The notes under the pieces: generated by a model
The model's database searches: none
What the model saw: only the letters and a program-made list of their open reading frames with translations
Told to the model about the DNA's origin: nothing
In this document: positions 6,535 through 9,417 of the stretch, piece after piece
How positions within the stretch are numbered: position 1 is the first letter of the stretch
Layout: every line of letters begins with the position of its first letter
Program-made: the position numbers and the translations under genes
Assembly: GCA_905478725.1 (NCBI GenBank)
Contig: CAJQJT010000127.1
Location: 1 to 9,417, forward strand
Origin: an uncultured Pseudomonadales bacterium
GTDB taxonomy: Bacteria > Pseudomonadota > Gammaproteobacteria > Pseudomonadales > Porticoccaceae
DNA length: 9,417 nt
Direction of reading: 5' to 3'

Positions 6535-6921
6535 CTAATACGCTGAGGCGCCCTCAGCATCCAGACTGTGGACTTCATGACCCACCAGCGCGGGCATAAA
6601 GACACAGATCAGGCGTAGGTCTTGGTCCTGCGCCACCAGATAGTGAGCGTCATTTTGATCTAACGCATACATGGTTCCAACTTCGATCTCATAGGACTTG
6701 CCCGTGGATGCTTCCACCACCAAGCCTGAACCTGAAATACAGTAACAGGCTTCCATATGGTTTTTGTACTCCAACAGCGAACTGGTATTGGCACGGACAA
6801 TCGTGTCCGTGAGGCTGTAACCCATACCGTCCTTTTCCAGTAAAAAACGGCGGCTGATGCCATTGCCCCAATTCACTTCACGGTTTGTGCAGGTAATATC
6901 TTGTAGCTTGCGAATGATCAT
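6535..6921 (-). CDS. EctC-like ectoine synthase (cupin cyclic-amidine-forming enzyme)
   Basis: A 128-residue protein of normal EctC length that matches ectoine synthase end to end. EctC closes N-gamma-acetyl-2,4-diaminobutyrate to ectoine by losing water, forming a tetrahydropyrimidine ring; side reactions such as cyclising glutamine have been reported. Visible blocks are ISRRFLLEKDGMGYS (22-36), EYKNHMEACYCISGSG (51-66), GTMYALDQNDAHYL (82-95) and LICVFMPALVGHEVH (104-118). From memory of the Paenibacillus lautus enzyme, iron ligands Glu57, Tyr85 and His93 fall on the same residues here. Ser23, Arg25, Thr40, Tyr52, Phe108, Glu116 and His118 match substrate positions within one residue. The usual GTET-I-Y stretch is altered to NTSSLLEY. 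No ectA or ectB is present. It is the third gene of an operon with a discrete A domain and carrier, suggesting peptide biosynthesis rather than osmoprotection. AGGAGA lies 5 nt before the ATG. Confidence 0.9.
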   Translation of the reverse strand: MIIRKLQDITCTNREVNWGNGISRRFLLEKDGMGYSLTDTIVRANTSSLLEYKNHMEACYCISGSGLVVEASTGKSYEIEVGTMYALDQNDAHYLVAQDQDLRLICVFMPALVGHEVHSLDAEGASAY

Positions 6922-6977
6922 TTACTTCTCCTGTTAGAAAATAGAAATACCTTTTAAATACGAGATCAAAAAGTTAC

Positions 6978-7253
6978 TTAGCGCTCTGCGCTGCTTTGAT
7001 TTATGAGCTGCTGTTTATGAATACAGTCAACCAGATCGCCAATGCTGAGCAGGCCACTTTCATAGATGGTGGCATCAGAAATTTCGATGTTGAAATACTT
7101 TTCAACGCGCACCAATAGGCCAACAAATAGCATCGAATCCAGAACCTCTTTGATGAGGGTGGCGCGATTAATCAATTCGTCATAGTCAGTGCGTAGCAAT
7201 TCACAGATCTGCAGACGAATAATTTCGAGAGTCGATTTATCGACATTTTTCAT
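6978..7253 (-). CDS. Discrete acyl/peptidyl carrier protein
   Basis: A 91-residue stand-alone carrier domain. The attachment motif is L-D-S-M with Ser40 as the predicted phosphopantetheine site, followed by the family-typical helix II LFVGLLVRVEKYFNIEISD and a final helix around GDLVDCIH. The ATG at 7253 is chosen because GGGAG (7262-7266) lies 8 nt upstream; a GTG three codons earlier at 7262 would abut that site. The start lies inside the adenylation gene's last codons, a 17-nt overlap that implies translational coupling. The likely role is to hold the amino acid activated by the neighbouring A domain and present it to the EctC-like enzyme, the NRPS, or both. Whether it is closer to peptidyl or to D-alanyl/acyl carriers cannot be settled by eye. 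Confidence 0.92.
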   Translation of the reverse strand: MKNVDKSTLEIIRLQICELLRTDYDELINRATLIKEVLDSMLFVGLLVRVEKYFNIEISDATIYESGLLSIGDLVDCIHKQQLINQSSAER

Positions 7254-8853
7254 GCATGGCACTCCCTTTAACAGTCTCTTCCTGGTCGTTGCCAGAGGCA
7301 GATTGATCGATCCGATCCAGATACATGGCCTTTAACGCACGGCGATCCACCTTGCCGCGCACCGACTTGGGCAGTTTGTCGAGAATAAAAATTTTATCCG
7401 GCCGCATATAGGTGGGCAGTGCCTCTGCCAACTTTAGTCGGAGTTTTGATTCAAGCAGATTGAGACAACTGACATAGGGCGCGACAAAGATAACAATTGC
7501 CTTACCCACATAAACGCAGGCAACCTCTTCTACACCACTGTGGCTGAGAAGATTATTTTCAATCTCACCCAATTCAATGCGATATCCGTTGCGTTTAATC
7601 ATGTGATCGCGCCTGCTGTGATAGATCAACAAACCGTTTTCTTGGCGTACAAGGTCTCCGGTGGCGTAGTACAGGTCATCCTCATCAAGCCCACGAACAA
7701 AGCCATCTTTCCGAATCTTGCCGTTTTTGATATAGCCCGACATCAGCGATTCACCGGCTACAAACAACTCAGCCACAGGGCTGTCAGAGTCATACACCAA
7801 CTTTATTCTGGCGAAGGGACAGGGAAGACCTATGGGTAGAGGCTGATTGCTGGCGAGATTTTCAGGGGTAACCAAGTGGCTGATGCAGGAGTTAATTTCT
7901 GTGGCCCCATACCAGTTATAGAGTCTTGCCCCTGTTACATAGCGCTGAAAATCTACCAGATCATTTTTTGCGAAGGCCTCGCCAGCAAAAATAACCACTC
8001 GCAGGCAGCCGAGATTGAAGGGACTTTTACGCTGGGATTCGGCGATCCTATTGAGCACTGTCGGCACCGAGTACCAAACACTGATGCCCTGTTCTTGAAT
8101 AAAGCGAGCAAATGGATAGCCGGAACTGATCGGCCAGTCGGGTATAGCGATCAAAGCCGCCCCCGCACTGACCGTGGCGAACAGATCAAAGGTGGACAGG
8201 TCAAAACTCAACGAGGCCTGATTAGCGACTCTATCGGCACTGGTTAAATCAGTGCAATCCACAGCCCAGTCAATGAAGGTGCAGGCGGCTCTATGACTAA
8301 TGGCTGCCCCCTTGGGAAATCCAGTACTCCCCGATGTATAAAAAATATAGGCAATACTCTCCTCGTCAAACAGACACTTAGGGGCGCTGCAGGTCTGAGT
8401 TTCAACAGCGATCAAATCGAACCAGTGGAGATGACGGCAAGCCGGATACACAGCGTACTCACCCCCCTCACCCACCAATATCACCAGAGTGACGGAATGC
8501 CGTTTTGCTTCGAGTAATTTCCGGTAATCCGAGGTTCGGCAAATCAAAATATCTGCGCCAGAATCATTGAGAATGTAATTCACTCTGCTGGCTGGTGCTG
8601 CTATATCAATCGGAATAAATACTGAGCTGTGTTCTGCGCTGCCAAAAATACTGATATAGGCCTCAGCTGACTTGGGTAGCCAGAATGCAATTTTTGATCC
8701 CGGCGCTATCTGTAATGCATCTAACCCCCGAGCAAACTGACCGGCGAGATGATGAAGATCTTTGTAGGTAAATGATTTCCCCCCTACCTTTAGGGCTTCT
8801 TTTTCAGGGTAGGTAACCCTCGATTTTTTTAGATAGTTTTTTAAATTGTTCAC
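7237..8853 (-). CDS. Stand-alone amino acid adenylation domain (carrier protein ligase)
   Basis: A 538-residue ANL-superfamily enzyme that would activate an amino acid with ATP and load it onto the adjacent carrier. Core motifs in order are TSGSTGFPKG (173-182, A3), SFDLSTFDL (216-224, A4), NWYGATE (313-319, A5), YYATGD (395-400, A7), RRDHMIKRNGYRIELGEIE (414-432, A8), and LPKSVRGKVDR (494-504, A10) with catalytic Lys501. Asp218 sits at the position that binds the alpha-amine (GrsA Asp235), so an alpha-amino acid is expected. The specificity positions read by eye are D-L-F-Y-I-A-W-S-C-K, which I cannot match to a known substrate. The start is GTG at 8853 with GAGGA upstream. There are no fused C, T or TE domains. 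It leads the minus-strand operon with the carrier and EctC-like genes and diverges from the NRPS gene. Confidence 0.94.
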   Translation of the reverse strand: MNNLKNYLKKSRVTYPEKEALKVGGKSFTYKDLHHLAGQFARGLDALQIAPGSKIAFWLPKSAEAYISIFGSAEHSSVFIPIDIAAPASRVNYILNDSGADILICRTSDYRKLLEAKRHSVTLVILVGEGGEYAVYPACRHLHWFDLIAVETQTCSAPKCLFDEESIAYIFYTSGSTGFPKGAAISHRAACTFIDWAVDCTDLTSADRVANQASLSFDLSTFDLFATVSAGAALIAIPDWPISSGYPFARFIQEQGISVWYSVPTVLNRIAESQRKSPFNLGCLRVVIFAGEAFAKNDLVDFQRYVTGARLYNWYGATEINSCISHLVTPENLASNQPLPIGLPCPFARIKLVYDSDSPVAELFVAGESLMSGYIKNGKIRKDGFVRGLDEDDLYYATGDLVRQENGLLIYHSRRDHMIKRNGYRIELGEIENNLLSHSGVEEVACVYVGKAIVIFVAPYVSCLNLLESKLRLKLAEALPTYMRPDKIFILDKLPKSVRGKVDRRALKAMYLDRIDQSASGNDQEETVKGSAMHEKCR

Positions 8854-9076
8854 AAAATCCTCGGCTTATGGTTTCGGTGTGAGCCTAAGTCTATGAATCC
8901 GCGATTTTCAAACAATCAATATATGGGGTCTATTCGAGCAACATTTTCAGTCGATTTATTCCTGCTCCTGAAAATATTCTGAAGATAAGGTTTGTTGGTG
9001 AAAACTGAGCTTTCTACTATCCCTATACGCAAGACAATACAAGTAGCTAACCAACGTAAAAAACCAGAGAAGGTAA
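8854..9076. promoter_or_regulatory. Divergent promoter region between the adenylation operon and the NRPS gene
   Basis: This 223-bp AT-rich gap separates two genes transcribed away from each other, so it should hold both promoters. For the NRPS gene a weak candidate is TTGTTG (8992-8997), 17 bp, TACTAT (9015-9020). A perfect inverted repeat ATTTTCAG (8943-8950) / CTGAAAAT (8968-8975) with a 17-nt spacer lies between the two genes, and further ATTTTCA or TGAAAA copies occur at 8904-8910 and 8999-9004. No convincing minus-strand promoter was singled out, and no Fur-box-like palindrome is seen. Confidence 0.5.
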
Positions 9077-9417
9077 ATGAAAATTCAGCCAACACCGACA
9101 ACACCAGTGGCCGCTGCAGTAACTACCACCGCAGTTAATACTTCGATCAAGACAGCCGTGAAAATTGCACCAGCCACATCCGGTCAGCAGCGCCTTTGGT
9201 ATCAATGTGAAATGCTGCACCCCCCCTATAGCTATAATGAGCAACTCGAGGTAATGGTTTGTGGGCAATTAGATATTGTTGCACTAAAAGAAATTATTGA
9301 CCTAGTTATTCAACGTCATGAAAACCTGCGTACCGTCTTTAAAATATCACCAGAAAACCAACTGCAACAAATAATTATGCCTGCTTTTTCGGTGCCAATT
9401 CCGGTGATTAAAGTCGG
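9077..9417 (+). CDS. NRPS, N-terminal condensation domain (runs off right edge)
   Basis: The frame opens with ATG at 9077, 3 nt after GAGAAGG, and remains open for 113 codons to the window end. Residues 32-41 (PATSGQQRLW) fit condensation-domain motif C1, YNEQLEVMVCGQLDIVAL follows as expected, and RHENLRTVF (80-88) is motif C2. The C3 histidine motif would lie beyond the edge. The first about 30 residues are a Thr/Ala/Val-rich leader without recognisable fold. Because the protein begins with a C domain and not with A-T, its first module needs an acyl donor from elsewhere. The discrete A and carrier genes divergent from it could supply that, or the C domain could be a lipo-initiation type using acyl-CoA. 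C subtype cannot be assigned from this fragment. Confidence 0.92.
   Translation, partial: MKIQPTPTTPVAAAVTTTAVNTSIKTAVKIAPATSGQQRLWYQCEMLHPPYSYNEQLEVMVCGQLDIVALKEIIDLVIQRHENLRTVFKISPENQLQQIIMPAFSVPIPVIKV

Noticed and set aside
7876..8247. A 123-codon open frame on the plus strand
   Set aside because: It lies wholly inside the adenylation domain gene on the other strand, has no recognisable motifs, and is a shadow of that gene.
8916..9268. Short minus-strand open frames across the NRPS start and its upstream gap
   Set aside because: They overlap the clear condensation-domain reading frame or AT-rich intergenic DNA and show no family features.
1..9417. tRNA, rRNA, CRISPR array, transposase or insertion-sequence ends
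   Set aside because: None were recognised on either strand; the only tandem array is the coding repeat at 3408-3467.

Overview
The window looks like chromosomal DNA of a gammaproteobacterium, probably marine. This is inferred from the roughly balanced base composition, a DUF1244 protein, gammaproteobacterial-looking housekeeping proteins and clear Shine-Dalgarno sites; no RNA marker gene is present to confirm it. The left third (about 1-1994) holds ordinary genes. These are the start of a lipoprotein gene running off the left edge (minus strand), a DUF1244 protein (plus), and a cysteine synthase-family PLP enzyme (minus).

From about 1995 to the right edge the content reads as the flank of a nonribosomal peptide synthetase (NRPS) cluster. 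A GntR/FCD-type regulator (minus) is separated by a structured 402-bp intergenic region from a divergent 4'-phosphopantetheinyl transferase (plus). An MbtH-like protein and a prolyl-oligopeptidase-family (S9) hydrolase follow as a tight plus-strand pair. A strong hairpin separates them from a convergent three-gene minus-strand operon: stand-alone adenylation domain, then discrete carrier protein, then an ectoine synthase (EctC)-like cupin. Divergent from that operon, an NRPS gene begins at 9077 directly with a condensation domain and runs off the right edge.

The genes fit one pathway. The transferase would convert carrier domains to the holo form, MbtH would support adenylation domains, and the discrete A and carrier pair would load an amino acid. 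The NRPS starts with a C domain and has no loading A-T ahead of it, so it could accept that acyl group. The unusual part is the EctC-like cyclase in the same operon as the A and carrier genes, with no ectA or ectB in view. EctC forms the cyclic amidine (tetrahydropyrimidine) of ectoine, and it keeps the residues recalled as its iron and substrate ligands. The inference is that a cyclic-amidine building block is made and incorporated, or formed on the carrier. This is the best candidate here for an undescribed system. The product, and whether it is a siderophore, cannot be told from this window; I saw no Fur-box-like sequence.

Other points of note are an in-frame 12-bp x 5 tandem repeat inside the phosphopantetheinyl transferase gene, a regulator whose FCD domain appears to have lost its metal-binding histidines, and inverted and direct repeats in the two divergent intergenic regions.
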